A stretch of DNA of 64,000 nucleotides from Burkholderiales bacterium PBB1 (GCA_002255905.1 NKIN01000003.1:441039-505038); one strand, 5' to 3'. Shown: positions 39,387-48,211, counted from the first letter of the stretch. Numbers and translations are program-made. The notes: generated by a model not told the origin, from the letters alone.

Positions 39387-39674
39387 TCAGCGTCGCGCGC
39401 GCATGACCACCTTGGCCTGCACGAACTGGTAGGCGAAATCAACGGCCTCGCTGATGGCCAGTTCGTTCTCGTTGCGCTCCCGCTCGGTCAGGTAGAACGA
39501 GAAATCGACGTCGTGGCGGATGTAGCGTGGGGGCAGCCGGTTCAGCGCCACGCAGGCCACGTCGGCCTGGATCTGCGGGTCGCTCAGGTGCGCAAAGCGA
39601 GGTGCCGCGGCCTGCACCGCGTCGAACACCGCGCGTTCGTGGTGGTTGTGGATCGTGTCGAAAACGGTGCTCAT
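39387..39674 (-). CDS. ComFB family protein (late competence development)
   Basis: A 95-residue protein matching the ComFB family: IHNHHERAVFDAVQAAAPRF, PQIQADVACVALNRLPPRYIRHDVDFSFYLT and a C-terminal helix (AISEAVDFAYQFVQAKV). In Bacillus ComFB belongs to the late competence comF operon; in proteobacteria its role is open. Cyanobacterial and other relatives have been reported to bind cyclic dinucleotides. ATG 39674. It lies between nadB and nadC, sharing strand with nadC after a 121-base gap. Confidence 0.83.
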   Translation of the reverse strand: MSTVFDTIHNHHERAVFDAVQAAAPRFAHLSDPQIQADVACVALNRLPPRYIRHDVDFSFYLTERERNENELAISEAVDFAYQFVQAKVVMRARR

Positions 39675-39795
39675 GGCGGCCTCCGCTCCCCCGTGGAGCT
39701 GAGGTGCCAGTGTCAAGTCGCCGCGGCTCACCCAGCCTCGAAATAGCGCCGTAAGTGCCGCCCAGTTGGGCGTGCGGCGCCGGGCGGGCACCGTT

Positions 39796-40662
39796 TCAGA
39801 GCGTGTTCAGCACCCGCATCGAGTAGTCGGTGGCCCGCACGTCCTTGGTCAGGCGTCCGATCGAGATGCGGTCGACCCCGGTGGCCGCGATCTCGCGCAC
39901 CTGTTCCAGCCGCACGCCACCAGAGACCTCGAGCAGTGCACGGCCGGCGTTCAACGCGACCGCCTCGCGCATGCCCGCCAGGTCGAAGTTGTCGAGCAGC
40001 ACGCTGGTCGCGCCGGCCGCCAGCGCCTCGGTCAGCTGGGCCAGCGATTCGACCTCGATCTGGATGGCCACGCCCGCGTTCAGGGCCTGGGCATTGCGCA
40101 GCACGGCGCCGATGCCGCCGGCGGCCGCGATGTGGTTCTCCTTGATCAGGATGCCGTGCCACAACGCCAGCCGCTGGTTGTGGCCGCCGCCGGCGCGCAC
40201 CGCGTACTTCTGCGCCTGCCGCAGGCCGGGCAGGGTCTTGCGGGTGTCGAGGATCACGCAGCCGCGTGGGTTGGGCGAGACCCCGTCGATCGCATCGACA
40301 AATCGCCGCGTCAGCGTCGCGGTGCCTGACAGCAGCTGCAGGAAGTTGAGGGCAGGGCGCTCGGCCGACAGCAGCGCACGGGCGTTCGATTCGATATGGC
40401 ACACGGTGGTGTTCGGTGCCATCCAGGCGCCTTCAGCCACCTGCCAGGCGACGCGCGCGCCGGGGTCGAGCGCGAGCACACAGGCATCGAACCAGTCGCG
40501 CCCACACAGCACCGCCTCTTCACGCACCAGAACGCGTGCGGCCACCCGCTGATCGGCGGGCACCAGCTCAGCGGTCCAGTCATGCTGGCCGATGTCTTCA
40601 CGCAGCGCATCGCGCACATTGCGCGCGCGGGCCTCGTCCAGGCTTTCGTTGGTGTCGAACAT
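39796..40662 (-). CDS. nadC: Nicotinate-nucleotide pyrophosphorylase (carboxylating)
   Basis: Quinolinate phosphoribosyltransferase of 288 residues forming nicotinate mononucleotide. Signatures: ALREDIGQHDWTAELVPADQ, ERPALNFLQLLSGTATLTRRFVDAI, DTRKTLPGLRQAQKYAVRAGGGHNQR, ILIKENHIAAAGGI and LLDNFDLAGMREAV ... LEVSGGV. ATG 40662. It follows nadA with 8 bases between, so nadA-nadC is one transcript that may extend into the ComFB gene. Confidence 0.96.
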   Translation of the reverse strand: MFDTNESLDEARARNVRDALREDIGQHDWTAELVPADQRVAARVLVREEAVLCGRDWFDACVLALDPGARVAWQVAEGAWMAPNTTVCHIESNARALLSAERPALNFLQLLSGTATLTRRFVDAIDGVSPNPRGCVILDTRKTLPGLRQAQKYAVRAGGGHNQRLALWHGILIKENHIAAAGGIGAVLRNAQALNAGVAIQIEVESLAQLTEALAAGATSVLLDNFDLAGMREAVALNAGRALLEVSGGVRLEQVREIAATGVDRISIGRLTKDVRATDYSMRVLNTL

Positions 40663-40670
40663 CAATGCGC

Positions 40671-41777
40671 TCAGGCCGCGCCGAGGTGCGGCACCAGGCC
40701 TGGCTTCTGGGTGGCTGTCGGGTTCGCCTTCACGTAGGCCAGCATCCGATCGATGCAGCCCAGCGCCTGGCTGCGTACCGGCTCGTCGACGGTGATCTCG
40801 CCGCGGCCGGATTCCAGACAGTCGATGACGCCCTGCAGTGCGTTCATCGCCATCCACGGGCAGTGCGCGCAGCTCTTGCAGGTGGCGCTGTCGCCGGCGG
40901 TCGGCGCCTCCAGCAGCGTCTTCGTCGGCGCGAGCTGTCGCATGCGGTGCATCAGGCCGTTGTCGGTGGCGACGATGAAGGTGGGGGCGTCCATCGTCGT
41001 CACCGCGTTCAGCAGTTGCGAGGTCGAACCGACCACGTCGGCCAGCTTCACCACCGCTTCGGGCGACTCGGGGTGCACCAGCACCTTGGCCTCGGGGTGC
41101 CGGGCCTTCAGCAGTTCGAGTTCGAGACCCTTGAATTCGTCGTGCACGATGCACTCGCCGTTCCACATCAGCATGTCGGCGCCGGTGTGCTGCTGGATGT
41201 AGCGACCGAGGTGCCGGTCGGGTGCCCACAGCACCTTCTGGCCCTGCGCCTTCAGGTGCTGGACGATCGCCAGCGCGCAGGAGCTGGTCACCATCCAGTC
41301 GGCGCGCGCCTTCACCGCGGCGCTCGTGTTGGCATAGACGACGACGGTGCGGTCCGGGTGGGCATCGCAGAACTGCGCGAACGCGTCGGCAGGACAGCCC
41401 AGATCGAGCGAGCAGGTGGCGTCGAGGTCGGGCATCAGCACCCGCTTGGCCGGGCTCAGGATCTTCGCGCTCTCGCCCATGAAGCGCACGCCAGCGACGA
41501 CCAGCGTCTGGCTGGCATGGTCGCGTCCGAAGCGCGCCATTTCCAGCGAGTCGGCGACGCAGCCACCGGTCTCGAGCGCCAGGTCCTGCAGGTCGCCATC
41601 GACGTAGTAGTGGGCGACCAGCACCGCGTTGTGCTGCTTCAGCAGCGCTGCGGCCCGGGCCTTCAGCGTGGCGCGTTCGGGCGGCGTCAGTGCCACCGGC
41701 ACCTTGGCCCAGGCTTGCGCGGTGCAGCTCGCGCCGCGTGCGTCCTGGCGGGTGAAGTCGTAGAGAACCTGGGTCAT
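40671..41777 (-). CDS. nadA: Quinolinate synthase
   Basis: A 368-residue 4Fe-4S enzyme that joins iminoaspartate with dihydroxyacetone phosphate to make quinolinate. Conserved segments are [56 protein letters not shown] and [10 protein letters not shown]. The Cys-rich end [13 protein letters not shown] uses Cys300, Cys303 and Cys306 and includes a cluster ligand. ATG 41777. A -10-like GATAAT and an inverted repeat lie upstream. Confidence 0.96.
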   Translation of the reverse strand: MTQVLYDFTRQDARGASCTAQAWAKVPVALTPPERATLKARAAALLKQHNAVLVAHYYVDGDLQDLALETGGCVADSLEMARFGRDHASQTLVVAGVRFMGESAKILSPAKRVLMPDLDATCSLDLGCPADAFAQFCDAHPDRTVVVYANTSAAVKARADWMVTSSCALAIVQHLKAQGQKVLWAPDRHLGRYIQQHTGADMLMWNGECIVHDEFKGLELELLKARHPEAKVLVHPESPEAVVKLADVVGSTSQLLNAVTTMDAPTFIVATDNGLMHRMRQLAPTKTLLEAPTAGDSATCKSCAHCPWMAMNALQGVIDCLESGRGEITVDEPVRSQALGCIDRMLAYVKANPTATQKPGLVPHLGAA

Positions 41778-41828
41778 GTGGATGCCTGAGCCAAAGCCGA
41801 TGGGGGCACAGAATGCGCCACGCGACAA

Positions 41829-41875
41829 ATTATCGTTTGATGCGCCTGTGGCTTGGTACTGCCGATGGCAGCCAC
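41829..41875 (-). promoter_or_regulatory. Possible nadA promoter with nested inverted repeat
   Basis: On the minus strand a -10-like GATAAT (41834-41829) lies about 50 bases before nadA. Over its -35 region is a repeat: GTGGCT (41848-41853) against AGCCAC (41870-41875), with an inner TGCC-GAT-GGCA (41860-41870). The -35 itself is poor, which would suit a regulated promoter. Confidence 0.4.
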
Positions 41876-41904
41876 GCGGGGAGGTGAGGCGGCGGTGTGA
41901 TTCA

Positions 41905-42735
41905 TCACCCCAGCAACCGGCTCGGCGACATCCCGACCGAGCGCTTCACCATCGCGCTGAAGGCGCTCGCGCTGGTGTAACCCAGCTCGGCTGCGATCGT
42001 GCTCATCGGCAGCTTGCGGGCGGCCATCGACAGCGCACGCGCGAGCAGTACCTGCTGGCGCCAGTGCACGAAGGTGGTGTCCAGCTCGGCACGGAACAGC
42101 CGCGCGATGGTGCGGGCGCTGGCGCCGACATGGCGTGCCGCATCGTCCAGCGTGACCCAGCGGGCCGGGTCCTCGAGCACGCTTTCGCACAGCGCCCGCA
42201 GCCGCTTGTCGCGCGGCAGATCGATCCCCAGGCGCACCGGGCGTGCATGGGCCAGCTCGTCTTGCACCAGGTGCCCGATGCAACGCTCGCGCTCGGTCGA
42301 CGAGCCGTTGCCAGGTTCCAATGGCAGGTGCGCCACCAGCTCCTGCAGCAGGCTCGAGGCTTCGAGGACCCGGCAGTGCCGCCACGCACCGTCGCTGTCC
42401 ACCGTGCGCAGCGGACCGTGGTGCGCGCTGTCCTGGTGCAGGTACAGCGTGCGCAGATCGGCATCCTCGACCACGGTGACCACGTGCTCGACGCCCGGCG
42501 GAATCCACAGCGCGCGCTGCGGTGGCACGAGGTAGGTGCTGTCGCCGGCGGTCATGCGGATCACGCCCTTGCTCGACATGGCGATCTGCGCCCAGGTGTG
42601 GCTGTGCGGCTCGACCTGGGTGTCGGCCGCCAGATGGCGCAGCTTGGCGCGCAACGGGCGCGCGGCGGTGGGCGCATAGACCTGCGGGTCGATCGGCGGC
42701 ACGCTGACGTGTCGTTTGGCGCGGGGTGCTTTCAT
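41905..42735 (-). CDS. AraC family transcriptional regulator with cupin domain
   Basis: A 276-residue regulator. The N-terminal cupin binding domain ([34 protein letters not shown]) is followed by a C-terminal double helix-turn-helix ([24 protein letters not shown] and [28 protein letters not shown]). It resembles AraC/NimR-like regulators that pair with efflux genes. ATG 42735 follows GGAGG. It is divergent from the MFS gene across 139 bases with a perfect inverted repeat and a direct repeat, so the MFS gene is its likely target. Confidence 0.93.
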   Translation of the reverse strand: MKAPRAKRHVSVPPIDPQVYAPTAARPLRAKLRHLAADTQVEPHSHTWAQIAMSSKGVIRMTAGDSTYLVPPQRALWIPPGVEHVVTVVEDADLRTLYLHQDSAHHGPLRTVDSDGAWRHCRVLEASSLLQELVAHLPLEPGNGSSTERERCIGHLVQDELAHARPVRLGIDLPRDKRLRALCESVLEDPARWVTLDDAARHVGASARTIARLFRAELDTTFVHWRQQVLLARALSMAARKLPMSTIAAELGYTSASAFSAMVKRSVGMSPSRLLG

Positions 42736-42760
42736 CTGTCCTCCCGACGACGGGTTGGGG

Positions 42761-42802
42761 TGTCGTGATGCAGCTTGTCCGGATCACGACAACCATTGTC
42801 CG
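42761..42802. promoter_or_regulatory. Candidate operator between araC-type gene and MFS gene
   Basis: TGTCGTGAT (42761-42769) and ATCACGACA (42783-42791) form a perfect 9-bp inverted repeat with a 13-base centre. Overlapping it, TTGTCCG occurs twice (42775-42781 and 42796-42802), 21 bases apart, about two helical turns. Direct repeats at that distance are typical for AraC-family proteins. Confidence 0.6.
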
Positions 42803-42874
42803 ACTATCGTCACTGCGACGCACGCGATGACACTACATTGACCTCCCTCGGTCGGCCTGCTGCCGACGTCACCG

Positions 42875-44170
42875 ATGCCCGCGATGACCCTCAACGCCTC
42901 GAACACTGCATCTGACGCTGTCACCTTGCGACAGGATGTCCGCACGATCGGACTGGTCGGTCTGGCCCATGGCACCTCGCACTTTTTCCATCTGCTGCTG
43001 CCGCCGCTCTTTCCGCTGTTCATCCGCGATTTCGGATTCAGTTACGCCGAGCTGGGCCTGCTGGTCACGACCTTCTTCGTGATTTCCGGCATCGGCCAGG
43101 CGCTGGCCGGCTTCGTCGTCGACCGCATCGGGGCGAGGCCGGTGCTGTTCGCTGCGTTGTCGTGCTTCGCATTGGCTGGCGTGGCGGTGTCGCTGGCCAC
43201 GGGCTACAGCGGCCTGATGCTGGCTGCAGCGCTGGCCGGGCTGGGCAACTGCCCGTTCCACCCGGCCGACTTCACCATCCTGAACCGGCGTGTCTCCGCC
43301 CCGCGCCTCGGCCACGCGTTCAGCACGCACGGCCTGACTGGCAACCTGGGCTGGGCTGCCGCGCCGTTGTTCCTCACCGGGCTCACCGCGGCCACGGGCT
43401 CCTGGCGCGTGGCCACTGCCTGTGCATCGGTGATGGTGGTGTGCGTGATGGCCATCCTGTGGTGGCAGCGTGATGCGATCGACGACCGCCAGGGCGAGTG
43501 GGCTCCAGTGCCTGTGGCTCTCGGAAAGGGCGGCAAGCCGCTGGCGCCCGAGCACCCGATGGCTTTCCTGCGTCTGCCCTCGGTGTGGATGTGCTTCTCG
43601 TTCTTCTTCTGGTCGACCTGTGCGCTCAGCGCCGTCCAGAGTTTCGCCAGCCCGGCATTGCAGCAGCTCTCCGGGTTGCCACTCACCGTGACCTCGCTGG
43701 TCGTCAGCGGCTACATGCTGTTCGGCGCAGTGGGCATCGTCATCGGAGGCTTTCTCGCATCGCGCAGCGACCGGCTCGAAAAGATCATCAGCTTCTGTCT
43801 GCTGGCGTCGGCGGCGTTGCTGGTGCTGGTGGGCAGCGGGGTGTTGCCGGGCATGGCGGCGGTGGTGCTCACCGCTGTGGCGGGCTTCGGCACGGGGCTG
43901 GCCGGCCCCTCGCGCGACATGTTGATCAAGCAGGCTGCGCCGCCGGGCGCCACCGGTCGTGTGTACGGCATGGTGTATTCGGGCCTGGATCTGGGCTTTG
44001 CCACGGCCGCACCGGTCTTCGGGGCGTTGCTCGACCATGGGTCGCCATCGGCGGTGTTCTACGGCTCGGCGCTGGCACTCACCGTGGGCGTGGCGTCTGC
44101 GGCAGTGGTCGGGGCGGGCATCCAGCGCCAACGGGCGAGCCAGCCAGCGGCCTCGGCAGCGACCGCCTGA
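42875..44170 (+). CDS. MFS transporter, fosmidomycin-resistance-like (Fsr)
   Basis: A 431-residue major facilitator with 12 predicted helices. The opening GLVGLAHGTSHFFHLLLPPLFPLFIRDFG is close to the Fsr group of drug exporters, and the loop VVDRIGARPVLFAAL is the MFS motif between helices 2 and 3. Other parts: LAGLGNCPFHPADFTILNRR and FSTHGLTGNLGWAAAP. Substrate unknown; direction, uptake or export, cannot be told. ATG 42875; an ATG three codons later is also possible. Transcribed away from the AraC regulator and followed by rraA and a hydrolase on the same strand. Confidence 0.9.
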   Translation: MPAMTLNASNTASDAVTLRQDVRTIGLVGLAHGTSHFFHLLLPPLFPLFIRDFGFSYAELGLLVTTFFVISGIGQALAGFVVDRIGARPVLFAALSCFALAGVAVSLATGYSGLMLAAALAGLGNCPFHPADFTILNRRVSAPRLGHAFSTHGLTGNLGWAAAPLFLTGLTAATGSWRVATACASVMVVCVMAILWWQRDAIDDRQGEWAPVPVALGKGGKPLAPEHPMAFLRLPSVWMCFSFFFWSTCALSAVQSFASPALQQLSGLPLTVTSLVVSGYMLFGAVGIVIGGFLASRSDRLEKIISFCLLASAALLVLVGSGVLPGMAAVVLTAVAGFGTGLAGPSRDMLIKQAAPPGATGRVYGMVYSGLDLGFATAAPVFGALLDHGSPSAVFYGSALALTVGVASAAVVGAGIQRQRASQPAASAATA

Positions 44171-44230
44171 GGCCGTTTCGGCATGGCCTCGGCGTGGCAC
44201 AGTGGCCTGCCCGCATCCCAGGAGTTCGCC

Positions 44231-44758
44231 ATGAATTCAAGCCGCGCATCAACGGCCGCTGAGGCCGGCAGCATCCCCAGCACCTGCGACCTCTGCGATC
44301 TGCACAAGCACGACAGCTCCGGCTCGTTCCGTGTGCTGCCGCCGGTGTTCAACAACTATGGTCGGCGCACCCGGTTTGCCGGACCAATCAGCACCGTCAA
44401 GTGCTTCGAGGACAACACCGCCGTCAAGGCCGCGCTGGAGGAGCCAGGTGGCGGGCGCGTGCTGGTCGTCGACGGTGGCGGCTCGCTGCAGCGTGCGCTG
44501 GTGGGTGGCAACATCGCGGCGTCGGCGGCGGCGAACGGCTGGGCCGGCGTCGTTGTCGACGGCTGCGTGCGCGACAGCACCGAGCTGGCGGTCACCGACC
44601 TGGGCATCCGGGCACTCGCGCTGATGCCCATGCCCACCGATCGCAAGAACCAGGGCTTGCGCGATGGTGTGTTGTCAATCCAGGGCATCACCGTGCGGCC
44701 CGGCGAGTGGCTGGTGGCCGACGAAGATGGCATCGTCGTGCTGCTGACCCCACCCTGA
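44231..44758 (+). CDS. rraA: RraA family protein (RNase E regulator or 4-hydroxy-4-methyl-2-oxoglutarate aldolase fold)
   Basis: A 175-residue RraA-type protein. The ring-forming family shows STCDLCDL near the start, PISTVKCFEDN, LVVDGGGSLQRALVGGNIAASAAANGWAGVVVDGCVRDS and EWLVADEDGIVV. RraA inhibits RNase E in enterics. However, the G...DGCVRD pattern is also the metal- and oxaloacetate-binding site of HMG/CHA aldolases and oxaloacetate decarboxylases, so an enzyme role is possible. ATG 44231 follows CAGGAG. A hydrolase follows after 44 bases. Confidence 0.88.
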   Translation: MNSSRASTAAEAGSIPSTCDLCDLHKHDSSGSFRVLPPVFNNYGRRTRFAGPISTVKCFEDNTAVKAALEEPGGGRVLVVDGGGSLQRALVGGNIAASAAANGWAGVVVDGCVRDSTELAVTDLGIRALALMPMPTDRKNQGLRDGVLSIQGITVRPGEWLVADEDGIVVLLTPP

Positions 44759-44802
44759 CCTTCAGCCTGCCCATGCCACAGAAACATCACAGGACCATCG
44801 CC

Positions 44803-45408
44803 ATGACCGCTGCATCCCCATCCCTCAGAGACGTCGTCGGCCTGGGCCACGAGCCCGGCCAGCTGCACGACTCGGCGCTGATCATGATCGACCTGCAGAA
44901 CACCTATCGCCGCGGCGTGATGCGGCTGCACGGTGTCGAGCTGGCGATTGCCGAAGCCGCGAAACTGCTGGAGATCGCGCGCGACCTGAAGGTGCCGGTG
45001 TTCCACATCCAGCACGACGGTGGCACGGGCTCGCCGTACGACATCGGCGCAGAGATCGGCGCGATCGCCGACGAGGTGGCGCCCATCGCTGGCGAGCCCG
45101 TGATCACCAAGCACTACCCCAATTCCTTCGTGCAGACCGACCTGGACGAGCGCCTGAAGGCCATCGGCATCCAGAAGATCATGCTGGCCGGCTTCATGAC
45201 GCACATGTGCATCAACTCGACCGCGCACGGCGGCTTCAACCTGGGCTACGCGCCCACCGTGGTGGCCAGCACCACCGCCACCCGCGCGCTGGAGGGTGCA
45301 AATGGCCAGGTGCTGAGCGCGCAGCAGATGCAGGACGCGGCGATCGCGTCCACGCGCGACCTGTATGCCGTGATCGTCGAGCGGGTGTCCGATCTGCGCA
45401 CCTGGTGA
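44803..45408 (+). CDS. Isochorismatase family cysteine hydrolase
   Basis: A 201-residue hydrolase with the full Asp-Lys-Cys triad: Asp30 in LIMIDLQNTY, Lys103 in VITKHYPNSF and Cys136 in GFMTHMCINSTAHGG. A cis-peptide-like segment is at AGFMTH. Family members cut amide or vinyl-ether bonds (isochorismate, nicotinamide, N-carbamoyl amides, ureidoacrylate); substrate cannot be read here. ATG 44803 with AGGA upstream; an ATG at 44773 would add ten residues. It follows rraA closely, and convergent serB ends 16 bases after. Confidence 0.9.
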   Translation: MTAASPSLRDVVGLGHEPGQLHDSALIMIDLQNTYRRGVMRLHGVELAIAEAAKLLEIARDLKVPVFHIQHDGGTGSPYDIGAEIGAIADEVAPIAGEPVITKHYPNSFVQTDLDERLKAIGIQKIMLAGFMTHMCINSTAHGGFNLGYAPTVVASTTATRALEGANGQVLSAQQMQDAAIASTRDLYAVIVERVSDLRTW

Positions 45409-45424
45409 CGGCGCTCGTCGGTCT

Positions 45425-46141
45425 TCAGGGCCGCACGACCTCCAGCAACCGGTCGAGCCCACCGCGGTCGATCGCGACCATCGCCTGCTCGCGCACGGCA
45501 GGCTTGGCGTGGTAGGCCACCGACAGCCCGGCCACCCCCATCATCGGCAGGTCGTTGGCGCCATCACCCATCGCAATCGCCTGTGAGGGGCTGATACCAA
45601 GCTGCGCACAGGTCTCAAGCAGCATCTTGCGCTTTTCGGCGCCGTCGCAGATGTCGCCCCAGGGCTGATCGACCATGCGACCCGTCAGCTGGCCACAGTT
45701 GGCGCCAGGCTCGATCTCCAGCACGTTGGAGCGGGTGAAATCGATGCCGAGGCGGTCGCGGATGCGGTCGGTGAAATAGGTGAAACCGCCGGACACCAGC
45801 AGCACCTTCATGCCGACCGCCTTGCAAGCCGCCACCAGTGCTTCCGCGCCTGGGTTGAGCTGCAGCCGTTCGACGTAGACCTGCTCCATGTGCGCGACGG
45901 TGACGCCGCGCAGCAGCGCCACCCTCCGGCGCAGGCTGTCCTTGTAGTCGGCGATCTCGCCGCGCATCGCGGCCTCGGTGATCGCAGCCACCTCGGCCTT
46001 GCGGCCAGCCGCATCGGCGATCTCGTCCACGCATTCGATGTTGATCAGCGTCGAGTCCATGTCGAACGCGATCAGCTTGAAGTCGGCGAGCCGCAGAGGG
46101 GGCGTGACACCACGCAAGGTGAGGCCAGGGGGATTGCTCAT
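45425..46141 (-). CDS. serB: Phosphoserine phosphatase
   Basis: HAD-family enzyme of 238 residues for the last step of serine synthesis. DxDxT is AFDMDSTLINIE with Asp27 and Asp29; later LVSGGFTYFTDRI, EKRKMLLE and MGDGANDLPMMG complete the site. It lacks an extra N-terminal ACT domain, so it is the short form. ATG 46141 is used; an ATG two codons upstream (46147) is equally possible. Confidence 0.95.
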   Translation of the reverse strand: MSNPPGLTLRGVTPPLRLADFKLIAFDMDSTLINIECVDEIADAAGRKAEVAAITEAAMRGEIADYKDSLRRRVALLRGVTVAHMEQVYVERLQLNPGAEALVAACKAVGMKVLLVSGGFTYFTDRIRDRLGIDFTRSNVLEIEPGANCGQLTGRMVDQPWGDICDGAEKRKMLLETCAQLGISPSQAIAMGDGANDLPMMGVAGLSVAYHAKPAVREQAMVAIDRGGLDRLLEVVRP

Positions 46142-46252
46142 GAACATCTCGGTGGTAGGGGCACGTGCGAGCGGTATTTTCGTCAGTTCTCGATAGACGA
46201 TGCGTGCCAAAGACGGCCGGTCCCAGATCCCGAGTGTCTGCGGCCCTGCGCT

Positions 46253-48061
46253 TCAGACGCCGTGCTGGCGTGCCAGCATGGCGAGGTGCCTTGCCAGCAA
46301 CGGCGCCAGCGGCCCGCGGCCGAATCCCTCGCCGTAGGCCCGCTGCGGAAACATCACGTCAGGGCTGTTGTTTCCTTCCAGCAGCACGGGACCTTCCGGG
46401 GTGAGGGCGATGTCCCAACCGACCAGAACCCGATGTGGAAAGGCACGGTGCGCCGACACGGCCAATTCCTTGATTCGTGGCCAGCTGCTCAGCACCCGGC
46501 CACTCACTTGTTGCCCCGTGAGCGGGTGGTGCGTGTGGCGAACGCTGCATTGGCCCAACCGGTCACTGACGATCAGGCCGAGCTGGCCGCTGTCCATCTC
46601 GATCGGGCAGGCGTATTCATCCTGACGTTGCCAGCGCGGCTCCAGCTTGCCCAGCATGCGCAGCAGTCCGTGGGTTGCCACCGGTCTGCCCTCGCTGTCG
46701 AGGCAGGTCAGCACCCGCAGCGCCACCAGCGACTGATCTGCCAGATCGGCGATCTCGGGGTGGTTGACCAACCTTGGTTGCACGATCAACGGTGCGGTGG
46801 TGCCGATGACGCGCAGGCGTTCGAGCAAGGCGTCCAGATCGATCTCCGCGCCATCGGCAGACCGATAGCGCTCGGGCGCGATGCGCTGGAACATCAAGGT
46901 GCCGCGCGCACCGCGGCCTCTGATCGGCTTGCAGAACAGGTCGCAGTCCAGCGCATCCCTCGGGGCCAACATGCTGAGCTTCGCGTGCTCGCTGATCAGC
47001 AGCGTCGGGACGGCAGCGAGACCTTCCTGCTGGCATCGGACGGCGAACACCTGCTTGTCCATCATCTCCGTGGCGACCGCCGGTTGCGGCCTCATGCGGT
47101 TCAGCACGCTCAGCAGACCGTTCTTGGTTTCGTGTCGAGTGAGATAAAACGCGGCCTCGTCGCGTCCCCCCACCCGGTAGAGCTCCTGCAGGTAGTACGC
47201 CAGAGGATCGAAGTCGTCACGGAAGGTCAGCACCAGCAAATCGCCGAGCTGGGCGCGCAGCGATTTTGCTGACGACCGTCGCACGAGCGGCCCGACGGTG
47301 GCAACCAGCCACAGGCACACGGCTGCGAGCAGCAGCGACCGAAGACCCGGAAGGAAGGCCAGACGCGTGGGCGGGTAGCGCGCGCTGCGAAAGAGACGTG
47401 CCTGCTGGTAGATGCGCCTGGCCTCGGTCCCGAGCGCCAGCGGCAAAGCGATCCTGTGAGCCGATGACGGCGGCGCGATGGTCCCGAGCACGACCAGCGC
47501 GACGACGTAGGACGCGATGCTCAGCAGCTCGCTCCACTCGCCAAGCGCAGCGAAGGCCGTGGCGGACAGAGCCGGCGGGAATGCCAGGCGGCTCCAGCAC
47601 AGATGAAGGATCACGAACCCGCTTTGGATGCCGGACCCGAACAGCCACAGGCGCCAGGTCCATGGGCGTCGGCGCCGACTGCTGATCGCCGCCCCGACGA
47701 GGGCGCTCACGGCGGCCCACATGGGCATGTCGAGCAGCCATTCGTCGTCGATGAAGGCACTGGCGAGGAATTGATCCCTGAACTGCACCGCGCCGAACAG
47801 CAGCATGGCGCCGATGGCCACCACCCACCGCCCGATCGCACGGCTCTGCGCGCTGCCGATGGAGATCTGGAACCAGGACCATCCCACGCCAAACACCACG
47901 GCGGCGTCGGTCGCGAGCTGAACAGCAGAGCCAGCCTGAGACGCGGAGGTCTTGCTCAGGTACTGGGCCAGGCCGGTCAAGGCCCCGAAGGCGAGGACGC
48001 CGCCCAGGACGGCGAAGTGACTGACCGTTGGCGTGTCGGGATGCGTCGTCCGGGAGGGCAT
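46253..48061 (-). CDS. Membrane protein with C-terminal ATP-grasp domain (sugar-transfer-associated type)
   Basis: A 602-residue fusion. The first 270 residues carry about seven hydrophobic segments, including HFAVLGGVLAFGALTGLAQYL, WVVAIGAMLLFGAVQF, MWAAVSALVGAAIS, LSIASYVVALVVLGTIA and LLLAAVCLWLVATVG. The C-terminal 300 residues look like the ATP-grasp group found with sugar transfer: DLFCKPIRGRGARGTLMFQRI for nucleotide binding, VALRVLTCLD, and the metal site LVGWDIALTPEGPVLLEGNNSPD. The family is proposed to make a bond with an acid and an amine or sugar. ATG 48061 has AGGAG upstream. It lies alone between serB and mfd. Confidence 0.83.
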   Translation of the reverse strand: MPSRTTHPDTPTVSHFAVLGGVLAFGALTGLAQYLSKTSASQAGSAVQLATDAAVVFGVGWSWFQISIGSAQSRAIGRWVVAIGAMLLFGAVQFRDQFLASAFIDDEWLLDMPMWAAVSALVGAAISSRRRRPWTWRLWLFGSGIQSGFVILHLCWSRLAFPPALSATAFAALGEWSELLSIASYVVALVVLGTIAPPSSAHRIALPLALGTEARRIYQQARLFRSARYPPTRLAFLPGLRSLLLAAVCLWLVATVGPLVRRSSAKSLRAQLGDLLVLTFRDDFDPLAYYLQELYRVGGRDEAAFYLTRHETKNGLLSVLNRMRPQPAVATEMMDKQVFAVRCQQEGLAAVPTLLISEHAKLSMLAPRDALDCDLFCKPIRGRGARGTLMFQRIAPERYRSADGAEIDLDALLERLRVIGTTAPLIVQPRLVNHPEIADLADQSLVALRVLTCLDSEGRPVATHGLLRMLGKLEPRWQRQDEYACPIEMDSGQLGLIVSDRLGQCSVRHTHHPLTGQQVSGRVLSSWPRIKELAVSAHRAFPHRVLVGWDIALTPEGPVLLEGNNSPDVMFPQRAYGEGFGRGPLAPLLARHLAMLARQHGV

Positions 48062-48185
48062 GCGAATAGGCTCCTGCGCGAATCGCGAGCAGCTGTAAGC
48101 CGGGCGGTCCACGTCGATTCCCGCCTTGCGCTGGCCCGGGTGGCGCCAGCGTGGCGTTGATCTCGACAGTACGAGGAGCGCCTTA

Positions 48186-48205
48186 GCCGCAACTGAAGTT
48201 GCGGC
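48186..48205. promoter_or_regulatory. Perfect dyad between mfd and the ATP-grasp gene
   Basis: GCCGCAACT-GA-AGTTGCGGC is a perfect 9+2+9 inverted repeat. It lies 6 bases after the mfd stop and 124 bases before the ATP-grasp start. There is no T run, so a plain terminator is unlikely. It could be an operator or a Rho-type transcript end. Confidence 0.45.
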
Positions 48206-48211
48206 GCCCGG

